Source: Clitoria ternatea (lineage: Eukaryota; Streptophyta; Magnoliopsida; Fabales; Fabaceae). From it: a stretch of 64,000 nt of DNA. Made by a program: the position numbers and the translations under genes. Under the pieces are notes generated by a model. That model saw only the letters and a list, made by a program, of their open reading frames with translations, was not told where the DNA came from and ran no database searches. The stretch covers positions 124,019,001 to 124,083,000 of the forward strand of contig CM075673.1 of NCBI GenBank assembly GCA_037962975.1, in the 5' to 3' direction. Shown here in pieces: positions 1-9,371 of the stretch (positions are counted from its first letter, which is position 1; every line of letters begins with the position of its first letter).

Positions 1-905
1 TTAATTTTTGATAGTTCTTGTCTGCATGCATTTGAAACTTTAAAACATAAATTAACTTGTGCACCTGTGATAGTTGCTCCTGATTGGGAGCTAGATTTTG
101 AAATGATGTGCGATGCTAGTGATTATGCTATTGGGGCCGTATTATTACAAAGGAAGGCAAAAGTTTTTTATGTTATACACTATGCTAGCAAAGTTTTGAA
201 CCCTGCCCAAACAAATTATGCAACAACAGAAAAAGAGCTCTTAGCAATAGTGTGTGGCCTGGAAAAATTTAGACCTTATCTGATTGGTTCCCAAATCACT
301 ATTTTTACTGACCACGCTGCTATTAAATATCTACTGAATAAACCTGACTCTAAGCCCAGGCTAATAAGATGTATCTTGCTAATGCAAGAATTCAATCTAA
401 TAATCAAAGACAGAAAGGGCAGTGAAAATTTTATTGTAGATCATTTGTCCCGCCTTGTTAACCAGGAAGTCACACTACTGCAACCAGAAGTGAATGAAGA
501 ATTCCCTGATGAGAAGCTATTGATGATAAAGGAAAGGCCATGGTTTGCGGACATGGTAAACTTTAAAGCCGCAGGGGTGTTGCCTGAGGATCTTTCATGG
601 CAACAAAAGAAAGAGTTTTTGAAAGATGAGAAGCAGTTTATATGGGATGATCCATACTTGTTTAAACTTGGATCAGATCACATTTTAAGGAGATGTGTAT
701 CTCGACAAGAAGCCAACAACATACTATGGCACTGTCACAGTTCCCCATACAGAGGACACTTCAATGGGGAGAGAACTGCAGCTAAAGTTCTCCAATCAGG
801 TTTTTATTGGCCATCATTGTTTAAAGATGCTAATGTTTTTGTGTAGCATTGTGATGTATGTCAGAAAACAGGTAGCATATCAAAAAGGAACGAAATGCCA
901 TTCTT
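1..905 (+). pseudogene. Athila pol, RNase H and integrase zinc domain (5' part cut by window edge)
   Basis: This is the C-terminal part of a Ty3/gypsy polyprotein, open from base 1 in frame 1. RNase H is shown by CDASDYAIGAVL, the TEKELLAIV helix and the FTDHAAIKYLL block. A linker with the Athila-style DHLSRL follows. The integrase zinc-binding domain then has the HSSPYRGH histidines and the HCDVCQK cysteines. An in-frame TAG at 844-846 falls just before the cysteine pair, probably from a Gln codon. Near 895-915 the frame moves from 1 to 3, where integrase continues. Wording and order match the Athila lineage. It is certainly pol; the copy is inactive. Confidence 0.9.
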
Positions 906-1814
906 GAAATAGAAGTCTTCGATTGTTGGGGTATAGACTTCATTGGACCTCTACCTACCTCATATTCTAATGAGTACATTGTTGTAGCAGTGGATTATGT
1001 ATCAAAGTGGGTTGAAGCCTTGGCCTGTGTTAAAGCTGATGCCAAAACTGTTATCAAATTTCTCAAGAAGAACATTTTCAGCAGGTTTGGCACTCCAAGG
1101 GTACTGATAAGTGACGGAGGTTCTCATTTCTGTAACACTCAACTTCAAAAATGTCTGGAACACTATGGGGTAAAGCATAAAGTAACCTCTCCATACCACC
1201 CTCAAGCCAATGGCCAAGTGGAAGTATCCAACAGAGAGATCAAGAGGATATTAGAAAAGACAATTGGCCAGAACAGGAAGGATTGGTCCTTAAAGCTGGA
1301 TGATGCTTTATGGGCATATAGAACAGCCTACAAGGCACCAACTGGATTTTCACCTTATCAGTTGGTGTATGGAAAGAATTGTCATCTTCCAGTAGAGCTT
1401 GAACACAAGGCATTCTGGGCAATGAAAACTCTTAATTATGACCCAAAGGCATTAGCTCAAGAAAGAAAAATTCAGATGCACAGGTTAGAAGAATGGAGGA
1501 TGGATGCCTATGAATCATCAAGGATCTACAAGGAGAAAATGAAGGCTTACCATGACAGACACATTATGAAAAAGAATTTTTACCCAGGACAATCTGTGCT
1601 CCTTTTTAACTCAAGGATAAAATTGTTTCCAGGCAAACTAAAATCCAAATGGTCAGGACCATTCATTGTGAAAGAAGTAAGATCTTATGGGGCCATTGAA
1701 TTACAAGACCCTAAGTCTGAGAGAACCTGGATTGTAAATGGTCAAAGACTCAAGCCTTATTTAGGAGGAGAGGTGGAGAAGGTCACCACCATCATTCAAC
1801 TAACAGATCCTTGA
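906..1814 (+). pseudogene. Athila integrase core and C-terminal domain
   Basis: This continues the preceding pol segment after a frameshift. The long open stretch starts at 990 in frame 3, but homology begins near 915 (WGIDFIGP), so the first methionine is not a real start. The DDE triad is visible: Asp in GIDFIGP, Asp in LISDGGSHF, and Glu in GQVEVSNRE. The C-terminal part has the LFNSRIKLFPGKL and KWSGPFIV blocks typical of Athila integrases, and it ends at 1812-1814. Integrase would insert the cDNA into the genome. Family assignment is firm. The break upstream means no full polyprotein is made. Confidence 0.9.
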
Positions 1815-1857
1815 TCAAACAAACAGGCGTCAAGCTAAAGACGATAAACAAGCGCTT

Positions 1858-1875
1858 GTTGGGAGGCAACCCAAC
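1858..1875 (+). other. Hairpin just after Athila pol
   Basis: The sequence forms a perfect 6-bp stem, GTTGGG pairing with CCCAAC, around the loop AGGCAA, 44 bp past the integrase stop. A similar GGGAGGCAACCCA block follows pol in other Athila elements as I recall. Conservation would fit an RNA-level role, but that is inference. Confidence 0.55.
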
Positions 1876-2070
1876 CTTTTACCTTTTCTCTTAATCTTGT
1901 TAGTTTCAATTTGAGCAATCTTTTCGTTTAAAAATTTTCTTTTTTTTTTCTTTTTTTTAGGATCACTCATTAACCATCATCCAGGAGTAAAAAGAAAAAC
2001 AAGTGTCTTCAATACATTCAAAGGGACTCAAAAACAAAAAAAAAAAAGTAAAAGTGTCAGGCTTGTACAA
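1876..2070 (+). other. Athila pol-env spacer, no gene
   Basis: This T- and A-rich stretch has homopolymer runs near 1940-1960 and 2034-2048. I see no ORF, promoter or repeat unit in it. It leads directly into the palindrome array. Confidence 0.6.
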
Positions 2071-2656
2071 GCTTAAGCGTGACAAGTCACGCTCAAGCGT
2101 GGGCATTTTGTTCAAAAGTCACGCTCAAGCGTAATCCTACTAGCTTAAGCGTGAAATGTTAAAGCATCAGGAGGGGTCACCACGCTCAAGCGTGGATAGT
2201 CTCGCTCAAGCGAGCCCAAGGTAAGCCACATACTGTCCATATCACGCTTAAGCGAAGGAATCAAGCCTAAAAGCGTGGCACCACTACAAAGGAAGTTTCA
2301 ACAAGTCAAACCTGATCTCGCTTAAGCATGATATTTTACGCTTAAGCGAGAGGACCTATAAAAACAAACAGAGACTGCCACGCTTAAAGTAAGAAACTTC
2401 ACGCTTAAGCGAGAAGTTGAATGAAGCATCAGGTACCAAATTTGTATATCACGCTCAAGCGTGTCTGTTGCGCCCAAGTGAAACTTATTCTAAACTTCAT
2501 GCGCTCAAGCGTGGTCATCTCTCGCTTAAGCGAGGAAATAATTACCATCAGGTGATAACCACGCTCAAGCGTGGAAGCAGAACGCTCAAGCGCACTTGAA
2601 TTAACCATTGCTGGACGATCACGCTTAAGCGTGACATATCCATGCTCAAGCGTGAG
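2071..2656 (+). repeat. Array of paired GCTYAAGC palindromes (Athila)
   Basis: About 20 copies of GCTTAAGC or GCTCAAGC, usually inside CACGCTYAAGCGTG, lie between Athila pol and the env-like ORF. They come in pairs. Start-to-start distances read directly are 20 (2071/2091), 20 for three further pairs, and 21 for the last three (for example 2623/2644); a few members are degenerate. A motif ending TCAGG precedes several pairs: at 2054, 2164 and 2545 the distance from the motif to the palindrome is 17, 20 and 18 bp, and at 2426 it is 27. Spacer sequences differ from pair to pair, so this is not a simple tandem repeat. The same motifs occur in the Athila LTRs. Function is unknown. Confidence 0.85.
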
Positions 2657-3203
2657 GATTGGAAATTGCCCCTGATGCTAATAAATGGAGCGTTTTATAA
2701 CTCCCCACTCATGTAACCGCCCACTATCACTCCTGACTTTCAAAATTTTGTAACTGACACTTCCATTTTCATTACTTGCCCCATTCTTTCTTAATTTAAT
2801 CTAGCATTTTCAATACATCCTATCCACAATTCCCCTCAAGCGTCATTGTAGTTTTTATTCTGCATTAATTTCTGATTCTCCAAGGTACTCACTGAACTCT
2901 TCTTTCTCTAATCTTCATTATGCTATTGGCAAGAAATGATAAAACCTTTTAGGAATGCATGCATTAAAAAGTATTTCTAATTTCTTTATACTCATTCCTA
3001 CTGTATGACTATCATGATGCTTCATGCTTGATTATTTTCTGGGATGTTTAAAAAGAGGATTAGTGCTACTGCTGTCCAACTTCTTTAGTGCATGTTAACT
3101 GTTTGTAAAAAGTCCTGCACGAACTTACTTTGTATATTGGTCATGTTCCACATCATACATAATGAGCAGTGGTATTTATGTGGGCTATAAATTTTGACAC
3201 AGG
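2657..3203 (+). other. Spacer before Athila env-like ORF
   Basis: There is no coding region. The stretch is AT-rich with pyrimidine runs and ends in TTTTATGCAG at 3269-3278, directly before the ATG of the env-like ORF. That end resembles a plant 3' splice site, so part of this spacer may be an intron of a subgenomic RNA. That reading is inferred from sequence only. Confidence 0.4.
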
Positions 3204-3278
3204 ATGCCACACTTATGGTTTTTCTTTGCCACCCTTATTATCATAATAGCATCATATAAAGTTGAGCCTTTTATGCAG

Positions 3279-4571
3279 ATGGCCAGAACCAAGCAAGTCG
3301 CACCCAGTTCCCCTTCCCCACCAAGGTCTTCAAGGAAGAATAAAGGAAAACGACCAAGGACAGATGACCAAGACAGCGCCGCAAAATTCAAAAACAAAGA
3401 CAAAAGTAGGCGCTATGAAGATATTTCTAACTGGACATTCATACCAGAAAGAAAGGTAGAATTGGCCCTTGGAGAATGTGATTACTTCTTACAGGTCATA
3501 AGAAAACGAAATTGGCTAAAAATCTGCTACCCCAGAGACAAATATAATCCTGAGATTGTCCGGGAATTTTATGCCAATGCCTGGACCAAGGATGGTGCAG
3601 GAGATCGGAAGACCTATGTCAGAGGACATGTGCTTTCCTATGGAAGAGATGCTATCAACACTTACTTAGGTAATCTTATGGAATTGGGGGAAGAAGAAAC
3701 CTGTCAGTATGGAGAAATGAGACTGTAGAATCAGGAAATCCTTACCCAAGATATAGAGGCATCCATTTGCATCCCTGGTCATCACTTCCAAACTGGCCAA
3801 GGGGAGCAGCCATTGCGTATCCTGAGAAGGGATATGACTACCCCTTCTCAAGTTTGGACTTCCTTCTTACTTGTAAATATGGCCCCAAATGCCCATGTAT
3901 CTGATTTGATTTATGCCAGGTGTTATCTGCTATATTTTATTTTACAGGAGGACATCACCATTGATTTGGCACAGATTATCTCAGATGAAATCCATAAATT
4001 TGCCACAGCAGAGCAGAAATTCTCTCAAGAAGGACAAAAGGTTAAGGAAAGTCTAGGATTTCCTGCTTTTATTACTGACCTGTGTGTAGTTCATGGAATT
4101 CAGGTACAAAACTCAAAGCCTATCAGACCATCTATTGATAGGCGCTTCATAGAAAGATACTGCACCAACAGGCCTACCCAAGAACCTCAACAAGAGCCTC
4201 AGGGAGCACCACAGCAAGCACCACCACCAACAGGACCAGAACTTACCGCTCCTCCTCTCAGCATAGAAACAGCCATGGTTTTACAGGGCATTAACCTTCT
4301 GAAGATCCAAATTAGCCATCTTTTGGCATAACAGAATACTGATCATCGAGGTTTGATGCATATTCATAATGGCTTATACCATAGCATTCCTGCAGGACAA
4401 CCCAACCCCTGGATGGATCCAGTCCAATTTGAAGCCCTCATTGCTTGGCCTGGGGACAGGCCTCCTTTTATGGGAGGGGGTGAGACTTCACAAGCCAGAC
4501 CAGGACCTTCTTCACAAGGACCTCCAAAAAGGGAACAGGAGACAGAGGATGACTCTTCTGAGGATAAGTGA
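3279..4571 (+). pseudogene. Athila env-like ORF (putative plant transposon protein), two stops
   Basis: This is the extra ORF that Athila elements carry after pol. I place the start at ATG 3279 rather than the upstream in-frame ATG at 3204, because 3279 directly follows a splice-acceptor-like TTTTATGCAG. The product begins with a basic Lys/Arg/Ser segment (MARTKQVAPSSP). The body has the NPEIVREFYANAW and YVRGHVLSYGRDAIN blocks of the plant transposon protein family. A Gln/Pro-rich segment and an acidic tail (DDSSEDK) follow. In-frame TAG at 3726 and TAA at 4329 interrupt one frame. I see no convincing signal peptide or membrane anchor, so 'envelope' is a positional name, not a shown function. 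Confidence 0.7.
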
Positions 4572-5795
4572 TGAGTTTACTACTTTAGTTTTTAATTGCT
4601 TCAATCTGCTACTTTAATTTTTCTTTCTAATTGACATTTTAGAGTTTTATTTTGCGTTTTTGGTTTGATACTACTGCAAAATACTTTGGAAATTTTTAAA
4701 TTTCTCTGTGATTTTATGTTATGACTGTTTGGATACAAATACATATTTGAAAAACAACAGTTTTGAAAAACCCAACAAAGATTTAACTTTTTGAACAAGA
4801 AAAGTTTCTAAGCAACAAAATATTTTTAGATAGTAACACTGATTTTCAAAAGGCAAAATGGCTGAATTAAGAACCAGGGAATTGAAATGAATGTGCTTTT
4901 GATTGTTTACATGCTTGAACCCTTTTCTGTTAGAATATAGAAGTAAGCCTTATAACCCGGTAAGAAGTGAGAAAATTAAACACTGAGAGTCTCATCAGAA
5001 TTTGCTAAAACTGCGTTGTCTAATTTTCTGATTAAAACTTTTTATAAGAAATTAAGCAAGGAAATGATAAAGGCAATTTTGAAGATAAAATATCCCAGAG
5101 CTAAAAAGTTACCCTCAAAAATATGTCCTATTATTTGATAACCCATTTTTGAGCCAAAAATTTTATTCAAACACCCTAACCCAAGCATGAAAAATAAAAT
5201 CTTACCTTATCAGCATGCTTAATTTTGATAAGAGCATAAAATACTTTTCCAAAGGGTGATGAAAGAAAGGGAGGCTAAAAAATGAGAAAGTTCTCCAGAA
5301 ATGTAAACAAAACTAAAAAGAGAAATAAAGAATTCTGTAGCACAAAAAGGAAGAAGCCTGATAAAACTTTGAAAATCTCAGAACACATGCTCTTCTTCAT
5401 GCATGCACTTTGAATCCATGAAAAACCAAGAATTCTTGACAGCCCAGCCTCATTACAACCCTGAAAAGACCTTTTTGATCCTTACTTATCTTATGATGTG
5501 ATTTTGATTGGAAATGACGGGCAATGTCACTTAGGTAGTTCTCATGATGAATGTGCGACACACACACCTGGTGAGAAATAATGAGAGTTCCTTATTCTTA
5601 CAGCAACTGGTTACCTTCCTTGTGAACTATTTAATGGTGCATTAAATTTCAAAGAATTAATATTAAGGAGGTTATTTGCCTAAGTAAAAACTGAGATTAT
5701 TGTCTTTTAAAATTTTATCTGCAATTGAATCTGATCTTATTGAATGCTTGATTTCCTTTCAAAACTTCTTTTACTTAAGGACAAGCAAAAATCTA
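4572..5795 (+). other. Athila 3' noncoding region
   Basis: About 1.2 kb of AT-rich sequence lies between the env-like stop and the polypurine tract. I see no ORF or repeat array. Long noncoding 3' regions are normal in Athila. Confidence 0.6.
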
Positions 5796-5809
5796 GGTTG
5801 GGGAGAGTT
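5796..5809 (+). promoter_or_regulatory. Athila polypurine tract
   Basis: The purine-rich TGGGGAGAGTT lies immediately before the LTR start TGATAAGTG. It is the expected primer site for plus-strand DNA synthesis and fixes the LTR boundary at 5810. Confidence 0.75.
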
Positions 5810-6022
5810 TGATAAGTGTCATTTCACATTGATTTAATACTTCAATTAAACTCATTTTTGAAAGAATTTAACCAGATTAGTAATTAATTAAGCATGATTT
5901 TTATTGTAAATAACACATTGTGTAAAACAAGCTTGATTTGTCAAAATATTTGAAGAAGGTACCAAAAAGCCTTGAAGAAACCAAGAAGAATCAGTATCGA
6001 GCCAGGGACGCTTGAGCGGGGC
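5810..6022 (+). repeat. Athila LTR, left part (split by element B)
   Basis: The LTR begins TGATAAGTGTCATTTC and matches the first part of the solo LTR at 30442 with scattered differences. It stops at the GGGGC duplicated by insertion of element B, and the rest of the same LTR resumes at 24435. The palindrome motif GCTTGAGC is present just before the break. Confidence 0.9.
6018..6022. repeat. Target-site duplication of element B, left copy
   Basis: GGGGC at 6018-6022 is repeated exactly at 24430-24434, on either side of B. The undisturbed site is visible in the solo Athila LTR near 30640. Confidence 0.9.
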
Positions 6023-6220
6023 TGATGTAGGCTCTTCATCCACTTTCTTGAAGAGAGATGGATCTAGGGCTCTTTCTCCTATCTTCCTTCAACGTAAGCT
6101 TGAGAACTTCTTCTTCTAGGCAAGGAAACCTAAAACCAAAAGCCTAAACTAAAGGAGGGTGACGCAAGGAACAAGAGAAAAGGGAGTGAAATGGAAGTAG
6201 AGAAGGATGAACAATGAAGG
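6023..6220 (-). repeat. Element B 3' LTR, outer part (split by C)
   Basis: It matches 23618-23815 nearly base for base. It ends at the GAAGG that is the left target duplication of C. The remainder is at 16226-16839. Confidence 0.9.
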
Positions 6221-6340
6221 TGTGTTTAAATATGTATACAGGTTCAAGGATGTTCAAAGATTTTGATAATGACAAGCACTCTTGAAGAAATCTGTGCAAA
6301 AACAAAGATATGGAATCAGGGTCCAAGTAAAAGCGAAGCT

Positions 6341-6743
6341 AATCGATTAGATCACTTATGCTAATCGATTAGGAGCTTTCTGTTTTGGAAGAAACTGCAT
6401 CAGGATGTAAGCTAATCGATTATGAGAAGGAAGATAATCGATTACGAAGTCACTGAAATTAAGCTAATCGATTATACACTTGAAGCTAATCGATTACAAC
6501 CATCAAAAAAGGGATTAAATGTATCAGGTATAATGTTTAATCGATTAAGGAAGCCATTCAATCGATTAGGAAGCTACTAGAATTAAGGTAATCGATTACA
6601 AGACATGCTAATCGATTAGGAAGCTGCGAAATCAAATTAAATGCATCAGGTATTGATTCTAATCGATTACAGGAATTGAAATAATCGATTAGTGACTCTC
6701 TGACTTGAAGCTAATCGATTACAACGCGAGGGTGTAATCGATT
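6341..6743 (+). repeat. Paired AATCGATT array in C 5' LTR
   Basis: Fourteen exact AATCGATT sites, mostly within TAATCGATTA, form seven pairs. Start-to-start distances within pairs are 22, 22, 22, 21, 20, 22 and 23 bp. A motif ending TCAGG at 6397, 6521 and 6643 precedes a pair by 17, 18 and 18 bp. The array lies upstream of the TATA box, so it is in U3 and could bind a regulator. That role is inference. Confidence 0.9.
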
Positions 6744-6864
6744 ACGCTAGTGGAAAAACACTTTTAAGTGGGAAACCAGCTCATGTCTCCACCATACTTC
6801 AAATTTCCACTGAGTGCAACGGCTATGAAGAACAAAGGGCACACCTCAACAGCTATTTTGGCTC

Positions 6865-6870
6865 TATAAA
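6865..6870 (+). promoter_or_regulatory. TATA box, C 5' LTR
   Basis: TATAAA in the context GGCTCTATAAATTG lies about 120 bp after the palindrome array. The identical site occurs at 15445-15450. It is the likely start signal for the genomic RNA. Confidence 0.6.
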
Positions 6871-7642
6871 TTGAAGAGGAACACAAGCACAAACACACAA
6901 CAAGAAGCTACAAATCCTTTACTCTATTTTGTGCCTTGTAAGCCCTATTTCTTGTATCTTGAAATACATTTGTATATCCTCTCATCTTGAGAGTTAGAAT
7001 TTTGTGAGAGCTTTCATTTGTGTATCTACTCTATTAAGAGAGTGTATTGATTGTAAACACAAACACCAAACACAAGTTATTCACTCTAGGTTGAGTGGTT
7101 GTTCACTCTAGGTTGAGTGGTCACAAAGGTTGGGGTTCAACCTTTGGGTATTGAGAGATTGTGAGATTGGGTGGGTTGCCCTTTGCTTGTGAGGATTGAG
7201 TTCTTGAGTGTGGGACACTAGGAAGCTGCAATTGCTCAAAGCTTGTATCTCAAATCTTCAATAGTGAAATCCTCTAAGTGGGTTGCTTAGAGGCGAGACG
7301 TACACCGGATTGGGTGGAACTCGTTATATCGGTTTGCAAGCTTCTCTTCCTTACTCCTTACTTTTATATACTGCTTGCTAATTGATTGTTATTAATTTCT
7401 TGTGAAGTTCATACTTGAATTGGTCTAATTTGTTATACTTCAAAAGCTGCCTACCAAGTGTTTGCTAAATTGCCTCAGCAATATTTTCCATTGTAGTGCA
7501 TTGCATATTGTTCCTCACTTATTTTCACTTGCATATTCTCATAAACTTGGTTATAAAAATCAATTTCTAAGGCATTCCAATCAAAAGTTTTATAACTCAA
7601 TTCACCCCCCCTCTTGAATATTGAGGCCACTTGAACAACAAG

Positions 7643-7654
7643 TGGTATCAGAGC
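7643..7654 (+). promoter_or_regulatory. Primer-binding site, initiator tRNA-Met type (C)
   Basis: TGGTATCAGAGC starts two bases after the 5' LTR. It is the standard plant complement to the 3' end of initiator tRNA-Met, and it primes minus-strand synthesis. Confidence 0.9.
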
Positions 7655-7696
7655 TTGACTCTTGGTAGATCAAGCTTAATAGCTTCAAGAGACTAA

Positions 7697-9358
7697 ATGG
7701 CCTCAAGTTCTCAAAATGTTTTTCCCGAGGGTGGTGCGATAAACAGACCTCCCGCCTTCAATGGGGAAGGGTATGCGTTTTGGAAAGAAAGAATGAAAAT
7801 CTTTATTCAATCAATTGACTTGAGAATATGGAATGCCATTGAAAATGGTCCTTATACACCGATGCATACTATAGATAGTAAAAATGTTGAAAAACCTATA
7901 GATGAATGGACAAGCGAGGAAGAAAAGAAAGTTCAGTATGGCTACAAGGCCAAAAATCTTATTACTATGGCTTTAGGTCAAGATGAATTTTTTAGAATAA
8001 TGACCTGCCAAACAGCTAAAGAGATGTGGGATACTCTACGAGTAACTCACGAAGGTACCAACGATGTAAAGGACTCTAAGATTAGTACACTAACTAGTCA
8101 ATATGAGTGCTTTAGATTAAACCCTCATGAATCAATTATTGATATGCAAAAAAGATTCACTCTCATCATTAATCAACTCATTACACTTGGAAAGACTTAC
8201 ACTAACAAAGAGCTCATTCATAAAGTGTTGAAAAGTCTTAACAGAGAATGGCAACCGCTAGTTACCGCCATCAAACAATCTCCTAGCATAAACGAAATGT
8301 CTCTTGCCACACTATTTGGTAAGTTGCAGGAACAGGAACAAGAGCTGAAAGAATTAAAGATGGCGGAAGAGGAAGAAAAATCCTCCAAGAAAAAGAGTCT
8401 CGCTCTCAAGGCTACTTCCATAAATGAAGAAGAAGAATCCGGAAGTAAACTTTATGAAGAAGAAGAATTTGGACTATTTGTGAAACGCTTCGGGAAATTC
8501 ATGAAAGGCAAACGCCTTCAAAGAAGCTTCAAAAACCCAAGTAAGAAACCTATCACTAAAGAAAATTCTTCCTCACCCAATTGTTTTGAATGTGGCAAGG
8601 AAGGGCACTTCAAAGCGGATTGCCCAAATCTTAAGAAGAAGGGAAAAGAGAAAAGAGGAAGAAGGAGAGCATATATAGCATGGGATGAAAATGAGATAAG
8701 CAGCTCGGATGACTCAGAAAATGAAGAAGCAAACCTTTGCCTCATGGCCAATCATCAAGAAGAAAATGATGAGGTAAACTTCCATGACTTAGATAAAGAT
8801 GAATTACTTGATGCTCTAGAGGAATTGTATGATAAATTTACAAAAGTCTCAAACAGACTTAAGTTGTCTAGAAAAACTAGTGACACTCTAGAGATGCACC
8901 TTATGGAAGTTTGCAAAGAGAATGAATGTTTAAAAGAAGAATTGGAAAACGCTCAAACATGTTCCAAAAGTAAACCTTGTGACTTTGCTAAGAAATGTGT
9001 TGATCTAGAAAATAAAGTCCTAGATCTAAACAAAATCTTAGAGAGGTTTACAAATGGTAGAGATAATCTGAATGTACTACTTGGAAATCAAAGATGCATG
9101 TTTGACAAAACTGGCTTAGGGTACAATTCTGTTAAAAAGGAAAAGCATTACAAAAACTTCTTTGTACCCCCTATGAGATCATCTTCGCCCTTTATGAAAT
9201 GCAATCATTGTGGATTCAAGGGTCATAACTCTTCAAATTGTAGTGTTAGGAAACTAGGACCAAAGGTCTTAAGAAAGGTGTGGGTTCCAAAAGGAACATC
9301 CCCACAAGCTAACCTAAAAGGACCCAACATAAAATGGGTACCTAGTTCTCTAAACTGA
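7697..9358 (+). CDS. gag: Element C gag (capsid and nucleocapsid)
   Basis: This 553-residue Gag forms the particle that packages the RNA. The N-terminal FNGEGYAFWKERMKIFI block and the following 200 residues are the usual copia Gag region (UBN2-like). Two CCHC zinc knuckles are visible: CFECGKEGHFKADC near residues 296-309 and CNHCGFKGHNSSNC near 502-515. A Lys-rich segment and an acidic, coiled-coil-prone part lie between them. The ATG at 7697 is 56 bp after the LTR, just past the PBS, so the start is well placed. The ORF ends at TGA 9356-9358, and pol is in another frame that opens only at 9372. Gag itself is intact. Confidence 0.92.
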   Translation: MASSSQNVFPEGGAINRPPAFNGEGYAFWKERMKIFIQSIDLRIWNAIENGPYTPMHTIDSKNVEKPIDEWTSEEEKKVQYGYKAKNLITMALGQDEFFRIMTCQTAKEMWDTLRVTHEGTNDVKDSKISTLTSQYECFRLNPHESIIDMQKRFTLIINQLITLGKTYTNKELIHKVLKSLNREWQPLVTAIKQSPSINEMSLATLFGKLQEQEQELKELKMAEEEEKSSKKKSLALKATSINEEEESGSKLYEEEEFGLFVKRFGKFMKGKRLQRSFKNPSKKPITKENSSSPNCFECGKEGHFKADCPNLKKKGKEKRGRRRAYIAWDENEISSSDDSENEEANLCLMANHQEENDEVNFHDLDKDELLDALEELYDKFTKVSNRLKLSRKTSDTLEMHLMEVCKENECLKEELENAQTCSKSKPCDFAKKCVDLENKVLDLNKILERFTNGRDNLNVLLGNQRCMFDKTGLGYNSVKKEKHYKNFFVPPMRSSSPFMKCNHCGFKGHNSSNCSVRKLGPKVLRKVWVPKGTSPQANLKGPNIKWVPSSLN

Positions 9359-9371
9359 TTTTGTTTTGTAG

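Larger units (their letters stand above)
6221..7640 (+). repeat. Element C 5' LTR
   Basis: It starts TGTGTTTAAATATG and ends GAACAACA, 1,420 bp. It carries 14 AATCGATT copies at 6341-6743, then a TATA box at 6865, and has a duplicated TTCACTCTAGGTTGAGTGG near 7080-7120. It matches 14801-16220 except for six substitutions. Confidence 0.95.

Noticed and set aside
6341..6743. CRISPR-like array (short palindromic repeats with unique spacers)
   Set aside because: The repeats are only 8-10 bp, spacing alternates between short and long gaps, there are no cas genes, and the array lies in the LTR of a plant retrotransposon.
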